Shown here piece by piece: positions 38,350-48,740 of a DNA stretch of 64,000 nt (its first letter is position 1; each line of letters starts with the position of its first letter). This DNA is from Echinococcus granulosus. Lineage: Eukaryota; Platyhelminthes; Cestoda; Cyclophyllidea; Taeniidae. The notes beneath the pieces are model-generated. The model worked only from the letters and a program-made list of their open reading frames with translations, was not told the origin of the DNA and did not search any database. The stretch is taken from assembly GCF_000524195.1 (NCBI RefSeq), contig NW_020170488.1, positions 4,953 to 68,952 of the forward strand, read 5' to 3'. The position numbers were made by a program, and so were the translations under genes.

Positions 38350-39105
38350 AATCTGCAGAGGCCTTTCCATGCATTCATACCTTCATATTTATCAACATAC
38401 TTATGTACTTGTAAACGGATTTACCTTAAGATAAAATTACTTGTGCACATGTATGTATGCATGAAAAAATGCAGGTCCGTTCAAGTGGAAGAGATTATAT
38501 ATGTGTATTTAAGAGTGGAGAACCTTTTGTATTGGAGGAGGCATATTCGTATCAACGAATTTGTAGGTACATGTGTATGCGTGCGTGGATGGATCGTGCT
38601 ATTCGAGAAAATGACATCAATTATATACATATATACATATATATATGTAAAAGAATAGGCCTCATCCTATGCATGCATGTGGAAATAGATTTTCGCTGGA
38701 AAAGTTGATTGTACTTCCATGTGTACGTATGCAATACGTTGATTGTTTGTTTAACCCTCGGTTTTGTTAACGGGCCACTTCAGGGCTCTGTCGCAGTGCC
38801 TTTGAGGGGTAAACTGGCCTCTGGGCCATATTTGAAGCCCCAAACACCACTCTTTGTCGAATATAGTGTCTTCTCTGGTCTACAGTGAGGTGGTAGGGAG
38901 CTGTGCATACACATACGTATGTCTGTGTATTTGTGGATGATTTTCGTATTAGTGAGATAAATTCCATACATGCATGCATTTGTCTGTGGAAACAAATGTT
39001 TACCAGTTAAATTGGCTTAACCTATCCGTAAAAATATTTGATTTATTTATCTCCTTTGCACAATTGTTTTTATTCATGTGTGACTAAATTTCTTAATCAA
39101 TTAAT
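38350..39105. other. Simple AT-rich stretch with an R1 fragment
   Basis: It holds alternating 'tatacata' runs near 38620-38650 and a partial R1 repeat. No coding signal is seen. Confidence 0.55.
38752..38895 (-). repeat. Dispersed repeat R1, partial copy
   Basis: The shared order 'ccctcg.tttt', 'gggccac', 'ccaaacacc', 'gaatata' and 'gtgtcttc' follows the minus-strand copy at 33.3-33.6 kb, truncated at one end. Confidence 0.55.
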
Positions 39106-39109
39106 TCTC

Positions 39110-40110
39110 CTAGTGCGATGTTTAACGTCCACGAGGAAGTCCTGTTCGTCGAGAACTTTGAGCAATTCGATGACGAAGGGAAGGTGAGTGTGAAGTCGAC
39201 GACTGTCCCTACCTTGTCGCTCTGGGATTCCTACCTTTCTGTAGAGATGCAGCACACGTTCTGCTTAATCTACTTATTATTCACCTAGGCTGAAAAGAGT
39301 AATACGCGTGGAAAAGTCTTCGAAATGTGGATTTAATGAAAGTGAAGTACAAGGGCAATCAAGCTGAAGACCATGGGTTGATCAGAAACTCGATTGCTTA
39401 AAATCCATGCTTCTACAGACGGTGTACATCACCATCAACGTGGACAAATCCAACTCACTGTTAGGCACCCGCAGACTCCTAGAGCTTGTTCAGATCGACC
39501 TCAGAAACCTGTAAACAACTTGCAGTAAGGAAAGAAAAAGGCGATATTTTGCTACCTACCAAGAGAAATTGTTAAGTGTAAGACGCAATTTGTGGTAATT
39601 TTCCAGCACAATGTCATCCATCCAAACGGCAGGTAAAAGATTGAATTCGCAAAAGTTGGAAACGAACGATTTGGGCCAATTACCTCTTTACTGAGCTTCA
39701 GTGGTGTGGGAATCAAATTTAGAAGAACATCAAGGAGGGCCTGTGTAGCAGAGGCGTTTGTACTCACCTACTTTACGAAAAAAAGAATCGTTCTCAGTGT
39801 ATTTCGACTACTACGACTCGTTCTGACCGTTCTCATCCCACTTGAATAGGAAAACTAGACCGGGAGCGTTGTTGAGTGATTCGGTGCCGCTGGTGCTATG
39901 GACGTCGAAGTAAAGAGGGCCATCAAGGCCTACACAAAATACACGCAAAATGTGATGTGTTACGTACTGAAAACTGCCCGGGCTGCTCTCATTCAAGCAC
40001 CAGTTTCCTGATTCACTGGTGACTACGACTAATCGGCCTGTTCTTGAATCGTTGAAACGATTGTGTGTACGAACGTTGACAGTGACTTCCAAGTCATTTA
40101 TTTGCAATTA
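39110..40110 (-). pseudogene. UCHL5 pseudogene B, all five exons recognisable
   Basis: All five exons of UCHL5 occur in order on the minus strand. Exon 1 (about 40060-39970) reads SGNWCLNESSPGSF with the start Met deleted. Exon 2 (39930-39645) includes GLVFLFKWDENGQ and NASATQALLDVLLNL, with an in-frame TAG before it. Exon 3 (around 39600) reads KLRLTLNNFSW. Exon 4 (39525-39410) is VSEVDLNKL then several stops. Exon 5 (39215-39110) is antisense to an apparently open plus-strand frame. The catalytic Cys codon is TCT (Ser), as in pseudogene A. Retained introns show DNA-level duplication. Confidence 0.88.
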
Positions 40111-40699
40111 ACGATTTATTTTAAGCATTCCCTTGCTACTTAATTTGAGTGACACTTAAAAATTCGAAAGAATCTGCACGAAACGAATTGGGAACTAAAT
40201 CACAATTCACCTGTCATCAACAATTAGTACAAATATATGATGACAACAGAAGATTTCAAATAGCCCGCCTTCGTCGTGGAGGAGTGTTGTTAGCCACATT
40301 ACGAACACTACCTCCAGCGTGATCTTGCAAAAAGTGGCGAGGGTTTCAGCGATTCGCTCTTTTTGTCTTTGCTTTGCTTACTTTGCGCACTGGCCTTGCA
40401 TCCAAACCGAATTGGAGCAGTCGTAGTAGTTGGTTCTGCTCGTGGAAGCGTATAAAGTAATTATTCCCCAAGTGCATACTTTTTGGGGTAGCCCACACTA
40501 CCGGAACGAAACCTTAATTCCGAATTCACTGTCTGAAAAGCAAAATACTTTACGTAGCCGTAGATGATCATTTAACAAAATAAAGTCCGCGCTTAAAAAA
40601 CTGCACTAACACATTATTATTCAAAATAATGAGAATCCCACCAGTTCAAGGCTTTTGTCCAAGTCGAGTGTTTCCGTGCCAGCAGATAATGTTCGGTAC

Positions 40700-42105
40700 A
40701 GTGTGGTACTGTAGCGTTGTTACAAAAATATTCCTCAATATTTCGGACTTGATCATGATAATGCATGTCAAACGCTTGTGATACAAACAGGAAGTTGACC
40801 TAGGCCTCTTAGTCATTCGTCCGACTGTGATTAAATCTGGTTCTTCTTCTACAATCTGGGATCTAAATTACCAGCTGCACTGATGCGAAGTAGAGTGAGA
40901 GCAGGATGAAAACCCTTCATAAGAATCAGAATCAGTATCGTCGGTACAATTCAATGTAGTCGAGAAAGTGGTTACATCGGTTGTGTAGATGTCGTGCTGG
41001 ACTATTCAGCAAGCGATATCGTCTGTTTGTGCGATATGGTAGTGCGTTTTGAGTAGAACTGGACGCATTTTCTCCTTATTTTACGTAATTGAGCAGTCAA
41101 TTTTCATCAGTCAAGGTTAGCCTATTTCATTTGCTGGAGTTGTATGGTGATAAATCTCTCTTTTGTGTTTCAAATGTAATGCAAGAGGCCAGCAATCGCT
41201 ACTGTCTGTTGACCATAGCAGACAATATCCGGATTTTGTCTTCTGAAGGATTTCTAAGGTGACATATTACATTTATGGATTTGCAGTCAGAACGTGTGGA
41301 AGTCTTGGTTGCAATGTTTTGAGATCAAAGGAAAATTTTTGCCTTCGGATCATGATTTGTACCTTGACTAGCGCTGACTAAGCTACAAACGATGCCTCAC
41401 ATGTCTATTTCTTACTGACAATGCCCCACGCCTCCTTTCAAATACTCCTCACACGCCACCAGTGCTGCTCACTTGAAGAATATGGTAAACCTAGCCACAC
41501 ATGTCACTGTAGGCAAGGCCTTTAGCCTTCTCAGTTTGACATAAGCCAAGAGAGGGTGGTGTGCATCCGACAATGCCCGCCTGCAGTGCCTCCTCTCGCC
41601 TGACAATGAGCGCTCTGGATTGCCTGTGGGACGAGTCAACGGTGCGATAGAATTGTGGGACAACAGACAACCGAGAAGTGTGGCAGTGATCTATAAGTAG
41701 GCGAAGGGATCTGAGGAAAGCTAAAAGTCTCCGGGGCTGGTAGTGGGCCATCCTTCGCACTCCTACATGGCACCGTCAATGGAGGAGTGCGGTGCTCTCA
41801 GTATGTGGCAAATGAAAATCATCAAAATGCTTAATCTTGTCAAATCACTAGAATGAAAAGTAAACGAGCTATTTGTTTCTCGATGTCCCAACTGGTGATA
41901 CATTCGCGTTAGGGCTATGGAGATAGTAAATCCTCAACTCGTGAATCCGAGTTGATGGAACTTCGCAACAGATTTTTAAAACTTTTTTATTGAATGAGCA
42001 TTTTTTTTTTGCATGTACTTACTCTTTTAAAATACTGTACTGACTTTGGTTTGAATTATAACCTTACAAAATGAAGAAAGTTTATTTTCAATGCCAAAGC
42101 TTACA
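40700..42105 (+). pseudogene. DCAF4 pseudogene B
   Basis: Sequence equivalent to DCAF4 exons 3 and 4 and the 3' flank is present but broken. At 40870-41050 it follows exon 3 with frameshifts, ending 'tcgtctgtttgtgcgatatggtagtg'. At 41490-41720 the frame reads RLQCLLSPDNERSG and IELWDNRQPRSVAVIYK then a TAG where the intact gene has Glu. 41880-42100 matches the coding end and 3' flank. The WDxR (DDB1-binding) element survives here as WDNR. Head-to-head with UCHL5 pseudogene B, so the pair was copied together. Confidence 0.85.
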
Positions 42106-42109
42106 GGTT

Positions 42110-43290
42110 AATTAAATGTGAACGGAGAAGAGGGTTGCAAATCAGACAAATTTTATTGTCCAGCTAAGAAGGGCAAATTGGCAGGTGTTAATGGATTTTG
42201 GATTTTGCTGGGCATGCTACCACATTGTGGCCACAAAGGGGAGGGTGGGGCATGTTTAATCGCTGTCCTCACGCCTACTGCGTGTCACCGTGTCTTTGAC
42301 ACAGAGGTCAACCAAATTGCAGATGTTGGTAAGCGTAGCGAAGTGAGAGAAAAAAAACCGATCTGACTCGTACAATAAACAGATCGGTGTTGGATTTCTC
42401 TCTGGGGTCGTCGTTAACAGAAATACAAGGTCGTATAGGCTTGCAATATTCACATTTGCATTGTGCTTTGATTACAAAGTGAGACAAATTAATCACCTCT
42501 CTTTCTATAACACTTTTATTCCCCTACTCTCTAGTTGACAATGTGATCGAGTGACTAATTAGAGTTATGAAGAGGTGATAGCTGAATCCCAGTAGATGTT
42601 AAACTCAAGAATCATCTCTATGTCTTGCAGTTCGCGATCCTGTTCTCCCTATATTGCTTGCAAAGAGGGGGCGGACAAATGAAATCCGTGCGGACATGCT
42701 GCGGTGATGCAGGATTTGTGCTCTACTAGAAATACACTATCTTCATCGAACACGGAATTCCTTCGACACTTCGCCTGAGCCATCCTCACCACTATTCCGT
42801 GGTGTAAATCCTCATCGGGAGTGTCCAGCAAATTATGTACTGTCGGCTACAGACTCACCCATTCGTCACACATAAGTGCTGCAGCCTGTCAACTACTCCC
42901 CAGGGCTTGGTGACTTTGTGGTGAGTTAGAGACGTCGCTTAGACACACGAAGTGTGCGAGCATAGAAAATGTCTGGTTAATTACTTTTGAACAATGAAGC
43001 CTAACGTCATCTTGAGATGTTCATTCCTAATGTTGCACGTGTTTAATGCGAGTTTTTTCACACCGTTGTGACTTATTTAATTCGAAGGGAAGTAATTATA
43101 ACGGAGTTGAGGACCACATGGACTGTGGACGTGCATGTTTACCTCTAGACTAAAGCAGCAAATGTGGCAGGTGGAGTCAAACCACTCACGTCGTGCAAGA
43201 CGTATCAGTAAAAGATGCGATTTTTTCATGCTGAACGCGGCAAATTTAGGCACGATGGCACATGGTGACATCTCTGCTGTTAAGGTCATG
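42110..43290 (-). repeat. Module E, inverted copy
   Basis: The reverse complement of this stretch follows 36270-38110: 42110-42425 matches 37790-38110 and 43080-43190 matches 36370-36460. It sits on the 3' side of DCAF4 pseudogene B, the same relation as for the other copies. Confidence 0.7.
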
Positions 43291-43299
43291 GGTGGCTTA

Positions 43300-43470
43300 G
43301 TTGATCGCAGTGTGGAAAATAGGATGACGCATAGTAGGCGCGATGACAGCGATTAAGTGTACGTCGCTGGCTCCCTTTTAAGCATGTTGTTGACCGCTGC
43401 ACACCAAAATCCAACCGGAATGATTATTAACTCCCACCAATTTGTCAGCCTTATTCACCCAATAAAATCA
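43300..43470 (+). repeat. End of module E in direct orientation
   Basis: It matches 37930-38100 directly ('gatgacagcgatta', 'gaccgct.ca..ccaaaatc', 'cccaccaatttgtca'). Because 42110-42330 is the inverted version, the two form an imperfect inverted repeat about 1 kb apart, the axis of an inverted duplication. Confidence 0.7.
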
Positions 43471-43509
43471 GTGTAATTTGCTACCCTCTAATCCGTTACT
43501 TGTCGACAA

Positions 43510-43715
43510 ATCAGAATGAGATTATGGAAACTTTCTGCCGTGTTGTGAGGTGATATTTAAAACCTGAGTCAGTACAGCATCCCTAAGTAATACTCTAACG
43601 TAGAAAATAAAAATTGTTCAATGGTAAAGATCGGCGAATCTACTGCAAGTAGCCATCAACACGGGTCCACAACGTGGCAATTTGCCACTCTAGTGGCACC
43701 AATGCCAAAGCATTA
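43510..43715 (-). pseudogene. Second DCAF4 3'-end fragment
   Basis: It resembles the coding end and 3' flank of the intact DCAF4 ('gtagccatcaacacgggtccac' against 'atagctattaatacgggtccac'). Minus orientation, truncated at about 43.72 kb where TRIP4-derived sequence follows. Confidence 0.7.
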
Positions 43716-43792
43716 CCTGCTTGGGAAATCTGCAATTTAGAACTGCGATTCACAAACACCAGAGTCACTCTCACCGATTTCCCTTTGCTTCT

Positions 43793-45490
43793 AGAAAAGC
43801 GGATTTCCCAACCTCTTATTCCACAGGTGTCCTTCTGAGTTGCATCGAGGAGAATGATATCATTCCGCAGGAAAAATATCGTCTGAATGTATGCTATGTT
43901 TAGGTTTAACAAATCGACTTAGTTGCACGATACTTGGAGCAGCGCTTAACTTCCATAGAATTCTTGGTTATTTTCTTTTATCCCTTTTTGCGTCATCATG
44001 GAGCCACTTCTGGGAGTTTTTACTCTATCAAAGCACAGCGCTTCGTGCTGGCAACCTTCATTTGATTCCAAACATCGTTCTTAAGATTCCCTACCTCCTT
44101 GTTCGCTCAGTTCCTCGTGAGTTGCTCATCAAGTTGTCAATGCATAGCGACAAAGAAACTGAATTTATTCATACTTCTGCCTATTCCCTTTAAACAGAAC
44201 AATTTTACATCCACGGTGATAGCAACGCTTGTCCTCTCAATTGTCAACAAGTTGCAATGGACCGGTAACCGAGATGGTCAATTCGACAAGCAACTACGCG
44301 GTGGCAAGACGTGTGAAAGCCGCGGTAAGACGCATCGCCTGTCGTGCACCATGCTTAATAACTTCCAATATTTTGGACTTCTTCCTGAAGTTCAAGGTGA
44401 CGCACCACTAGACATGCCGAAACTCCTTGCCTTCTAAAATCTTATAAGTACTGTGCAGTGTGATTTACCATTTGAATGGTTATTCTGCTCTTTTGTTGGA
44501 CCTCGTCTAGGCACATATTTGTGCGACTGGAAAGAGGAGCCTCACGTGACTTACTCACCGCAATCTGACAAATGGATTGCTTAGTTTGCTTTGTGATTTC
44601 TACATAAATTTTCCTTTTGAACTGTCTTAGAGACTCTTTCATACAGCATGCAAAACATTTCTAGTCTAGCATCAGTGTTACATTTTGCAGATCTCAATGA
44701 TTCGACAGTTTTGTCTACCGCCCCATATGGTCAGAATTGGTAGGATTATGAAGAAGGTTTAACGATGTCCTGCAGCATCCCCGCATGGCGTACCAATCGC
44801 TGTATTGGGACAAGTGCCCTCAAGACTGAACCACAGAAATAGTGTATCGCAGGGGTGATATTCTACGTCCACTTACCTTCATAAACTTATTAGCATTTCA
44901 TTGTTGTAAGGTTATCTACCTGAGGTATGATTTGCTTGATGGGACGTTTACATAAATATTTAAGGCAGCTTCGATGAAAGTCGTCCTCCAGTTGTTCCTC
45001 AGGACGCGAGATTGGGGTATTTGCTAAAAGTGGATGTGGCTTTGCCAGCCCTTCCCCAGTGAGACGAGGCACATACACCCACATGCAACAAAAGTCTTCC
45101 TCTTATGACACTTAATATCATCCAAATCATCAAACGTGATAATTCCCCTTCCTCAGGCTGCTCTCATGCAAATGAAATGATGAATGTCTGGTGTGAAGGA
45201 TTGTTCATCCTTTGGCATTATTTCCCATGGGAGTCCCTCACCCAATGAAGGCCCCTTTCCAAAGGACGTGATGTTTGTGGAGACCAGTGAAATCCATCTT
45301 GCATGACATTTAAATAGGCAGTACTCTCTCTGTGATGCAGCTAAGACAAATCCACCTCCGTGCACCTTGAAGGAGAATTCATGCTGGTCGGAGACCACTG
45401 TGGCTAATACCAAATTGCGGTGGACGAAAAATATGTTGACCGTTATTGCAATGTCAAGACAAATTGGAGTGCTACAATCTAACAAGAAGG
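43793..45490 (+). pseudogene. TRIP4 3'-part pseudogene, three exons with introns
   Basis: The last three TRIP4 exons are recognisable in order. 43793-43889 reads KADFPTSYSTGVLLSCI and keeps a GTATG donor. 44095-44160 reads VPRELLIKLSMHSDK. 44500-44552 corresponds to the last exon, but its acceptor AG is now GG and a TAG appears in frame. The 3' flank follows to about 45.49 kb in parallel with 29.9-30.9 kb. It lacks the zinc-binding region and most of the ASCH domain and is not expected to make a working protein. Confidence 0.85.
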
Positions 45491-45599
45491 AGACCACTCT
45501 GTGATTTCAGTAAGTGACAAGTAGTTAAGCAGTCGTACCTAGAATAGGCAGAAAAATGTCACCCATGATGAGGGCTCGAATTGTTGATTAGTCTAAAAT

Positions 45600-46395
45600 G
45601 ATGCTTGAGGGTATCCAAATTCTTGCACTCTCGCAAACATCAGTTAACGGCGTGCTAGTTTGAAGCAGTCCAATGCATCCAATCAATTCGCAGCTGACAT
45701 TTGTCATCTGTCTGTTACAGCTATCATATTCTACATTCAGGATTCTACACGGCGTCTCTGTGTTGCTGCAATGGAGTGGACAGAAGGAACAGCAGCATGA
45801 TCCACCCTGTTCATCAAGGCTTAGCATAAGGGTGGTGAGTCAACGCCTTGACACCCACATCAACTGGGAAGGGGACTGTCACGGAATCTACCATGTGAAC
45901 GGTCTCCATCCACACACCATGCATTAACGAATGGCAACACGTTTCAGTGACTGCCACTTTGCTTTCCGCTTCTCTCCTGCATGTCTTCACCACGCAACAT
46001 GCACTTCTCTCTATCTACTGACGGGGCGACCACCTCGTGACGAGATATGGTCTGAGCATTGCAACGTTCTTCAAGGGATTGCAAATATCTCCCTTTTTCT
46101 GCATGTGATCCACTCACTATCCACTAAACTGAAACGCAAGCACTTACCACAAATCCACCCAGTCAGATGCGAAGCAGATGGCACTTGCACAGAGACAACT
46201 TCTTGAGCAGCAGTCGTCATCAGGTGAAGAAGTCTGGAGAAGGTCCCACTTGTAGCCACAGAATGCCTTGTACCTCATGTCGCAGACTTTGGTTTAAATG
46301 GATAGAGACACCCTTTCCCCGCCTTACTTGCCGTATCCCTACCTGCCGTCCTTTATATGCACCAAGCAGTCACATCATCACATGCGACAAAGTCG
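45600..46395 (+). repeat. Module E, short recent copy
   Basis: 45600-45750 matches 35760-35910, then the sequence jumps to match 36995-37690 at very high identity, with a further ~50-base internal deletion near 45810. It therefore lacks roughly 1.1 kb of the long copy. It lies 3' of the intact DCAF4. Confidence 0.88.
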
Positions 46396-46664
46396 AGAAA
46401 TTAGAGCAGGATGCGAGCTGTTAAATTTGTTTGTTTACGTAGGCGAAGAATTTTATTAATGTAATTCTTGCAATTTCGCCAAGTTGTCAAATTTATTTAA
46501 GCAATAAGATTCGTTTGATCTGCAACCCTGCAATTCTTTACATGCCTTATCGGCATGCATACTTTGGGTTTGAATAGATAACTTAATGCGTGTTTTGAGA
46601 GTATATTTCAACCAGTCAGTACAAAATTTTCATAGTACACTTAAACGTTAAAAATAAAACCTGT

Positions 46665-48300
46665 TTAATAAAAGAAATCTACTAATTTATCGTGAATAGC
46701 TATTAATACGGGTCCACAAGACGACGACTTGCCATCTTCAAGGCCCCAATACGAACGCATCACCAATTGGGGGGGTCTACAGAATAATAACTTGTTTCCC
46801 ACCCATGCGGGACATTCAAGAATATTCACCAGTTCGCCTGTTTGTAACTGCCATATGCCGATGGCACCACACTTCTCCATTGCTGTCGCCACGAAAGAGT
46901 GCGATGGATAGTCCACCACCGGCCGTGGAGGCAATCCGCGTTCCACAGCTCCCTTCGACTCTTTATAGATCACTGCAGCAGACTTTGGCTGTCGATCTTC
47001 CCACAGCTCCACCGAACCGTCGACTCGTCCCACAATCACGCCAGAGCGCTCATTGTTAGGTGAGAGGAGGCACTGCAGATGGGCAATGTCAGAGGCGTCC
47101 GCACCACCGAACCTAATAAGTTCTAGCTCGCTCTTGGCTGATGTGAAGCTGAGAAGGCTAAAAGCCTTGCCCACAGCGACATATGCGTCTAGTTTTCTCA
47201 TATTCTGCAAGTAAGCAGCACTGCCCACAGCAGTAAAAATAGGTTGCGAGAATTTGGAAAGGGATACGCGGGGCATCTTTAGCAACTCGGACAGCGATAG
47301 CAAAGGTACAAGTTTTGATCCAAAAGCAGATATGATCCTGTGGTTATGAAACATTACGACTGAATCTTCTTCACATTGCAGCTGCGTATCCATTGATGAA
47401 ATATAGGATCTTAGGGCCCCTCGAGAAAAAACGGAATCCGTATATTTCCTAGCAAGTTTAATAGTCCGTAACAGTTGGTAGTCTCTCACCTCACCTATGA
47501 AACATAAACAAGATTTATTCCCAAAGAGTTAGGAAAAATCAGACTTGCCTACGTTTTATGTTAATTAAAAGTTTTTGACGCAAAATGAGAGAAAACAGGC
47601 CCAATTTTACTCAAAACGCACTATCATATCTAACGAAGGTCAGTCTTCTAGGGGACAAACACAAGATATCTTTCGTTGAATGGTCCAAAGTGGCATCAAG
47701 GCAACCGTAGTGATCAAGATGCTGACTTCGGGAAGTTGTGTCAATAATTTTAAATCCCGATTCGTCGGAAGAATTTTGACTCTGCGTCCACTTTACCTCG
47801 TACCGACGCAGCTCACAAAACAATGATTGATCTGAGATCATATGAAGTATGGAAGCAGAATCAGTTTCGACCACAGTCTGACGAATAATTGGGTAATTGA
47901 AGCCTAACTGCTGCTTATGACACAAGAGTCTAAAATGCATTTTCATGAAAAAGTCTGAAATAAAGAGGAATATTAGCGCAACAACTGTAGAGAACCGCAT
48001 TACATCGAACATTAGTAACTTTAATGTTAAAACATACCCAATCTCAAACAACGTTTAGAGATGGCAATACTCTCAAAATCTTGTACAATACTCTGGGACT
48101 GCTGCTTATTAAGCGCAGTCTTTAGTTTGTCCAAAGCACGTTGCCTGAGTCGCACATCACTCTGTTGATTAGATGGAGAAGTCGGGATACAGGATACATC
48201 CCAGTAATTAGGGATTTTAAAGTAATTGCCCTGGCTTGGATCGTAAAAGTAACCAGGAAAATCTAGGACGGAGAATAATTAACACACACGTACCCTTCAT
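46665..48300 (-). CDS. DCAF4: DCAF4-like CUL4-DDB1 receptor, intact copy, 4 coding exons
   Basis: This WD-repeat protein of the DCAF4 (WDR21) family is expected to bring substrates to the CUL4-DDB1 ubiquitin ligase. Exons: 48300-48294 (ATGAAGG), 48262-48038, 47954-47622, 47494-46665, total 1395 bases, 464 aa, frame closing at TAA. The N terminus DFPGYFYDPSQGNYFKIP matches the family hallmark (PGFYFDPEKKRYFRL in human). The WD part includes RGALRSYISSMDTQLQCEED, AVGKAFSLLSF and GRVDGSVELWEDRQPKS, the last holding a WExR-like form of the WDxR element used to bind DDB1. The C terminus ACGP-like SCGPVLIAIHDKLVDFFY resembles human GAPGLLMAVGQDLYCYSYS. The first intron is only 31 bases. It shares a promoter region with UCHL5. 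Confidence 0.85.
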
Positions 48301-48740
48301 ACAACACCCTCTACCATAAACACTTGAAGTTTTCTTCAAGGTCAATGCGTAAAATAAACAGCACAATGTCTGCCAATATTTGGAGCCAAAACCATTGAAG
48401 TCTAATTCAAAATTACACTAAAGGTAATATAGTTGAAAAATCGTCAAAGGCTGCTTGTAAATGGCAAAACAAACCATGTTAACTTCTTTTTGCACCTTCT
48501 ATAATATTTTTCACATGGAATAAGCAAGCATCTTTTACTTTATATCAACTTCATAAATCTTGCACAAGTCACATAAAGAATTTAAAGGCACAATAAACCC
48601 AGTCATTAGTTGGAAAAAACTTAATAAACTTAATATTGACTTTTTCACAGAATTTAGACAACTTGCATTTGCAGCCGAATTTTGCGCACATTTGCTTGTC
48701 CTTCATAGCCTCTCGAGGACAGACCCGTTTGGTCACAACG
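48301..48740. promoter_or_regulatory. Putative bidirectional DCAF4/UCHL5 promoter
   Basis: Only 440 bases separate the two divergent start codons, so both transcription starts should lie here. The head-to-head order is kept in both other copies of the pair, suggesting that the promoter travelled with them. No specific binding site is identified. Confidence 0.55.

Noticed and set aside
39118..39183. Attractive plus-strand mini-exon ending in a GTGAGT donor (NVHEEVLFVENFEQF)
   Set aside because: It is the exact antisense of the last exon of UCHL5 pseudogene B; the same reverse complement occurs in the intact gene near 49.77 kb.
32685..42105. UCHL5 and DCAF4 copies as processed retrogenes
   Set aside because: They retain intron sequence, intergenic DNA and head-to-head order, so they arose by DNA duplication.
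37226..46206. Nearly identical 91-codon frames at 37226-37501 and 45931-46206
   Set aside because: Conservation extends equally over the surrounding non-coding DNA, so it reflects recent duplication of module E. One stop-free frame of this size is not evidence of coding.
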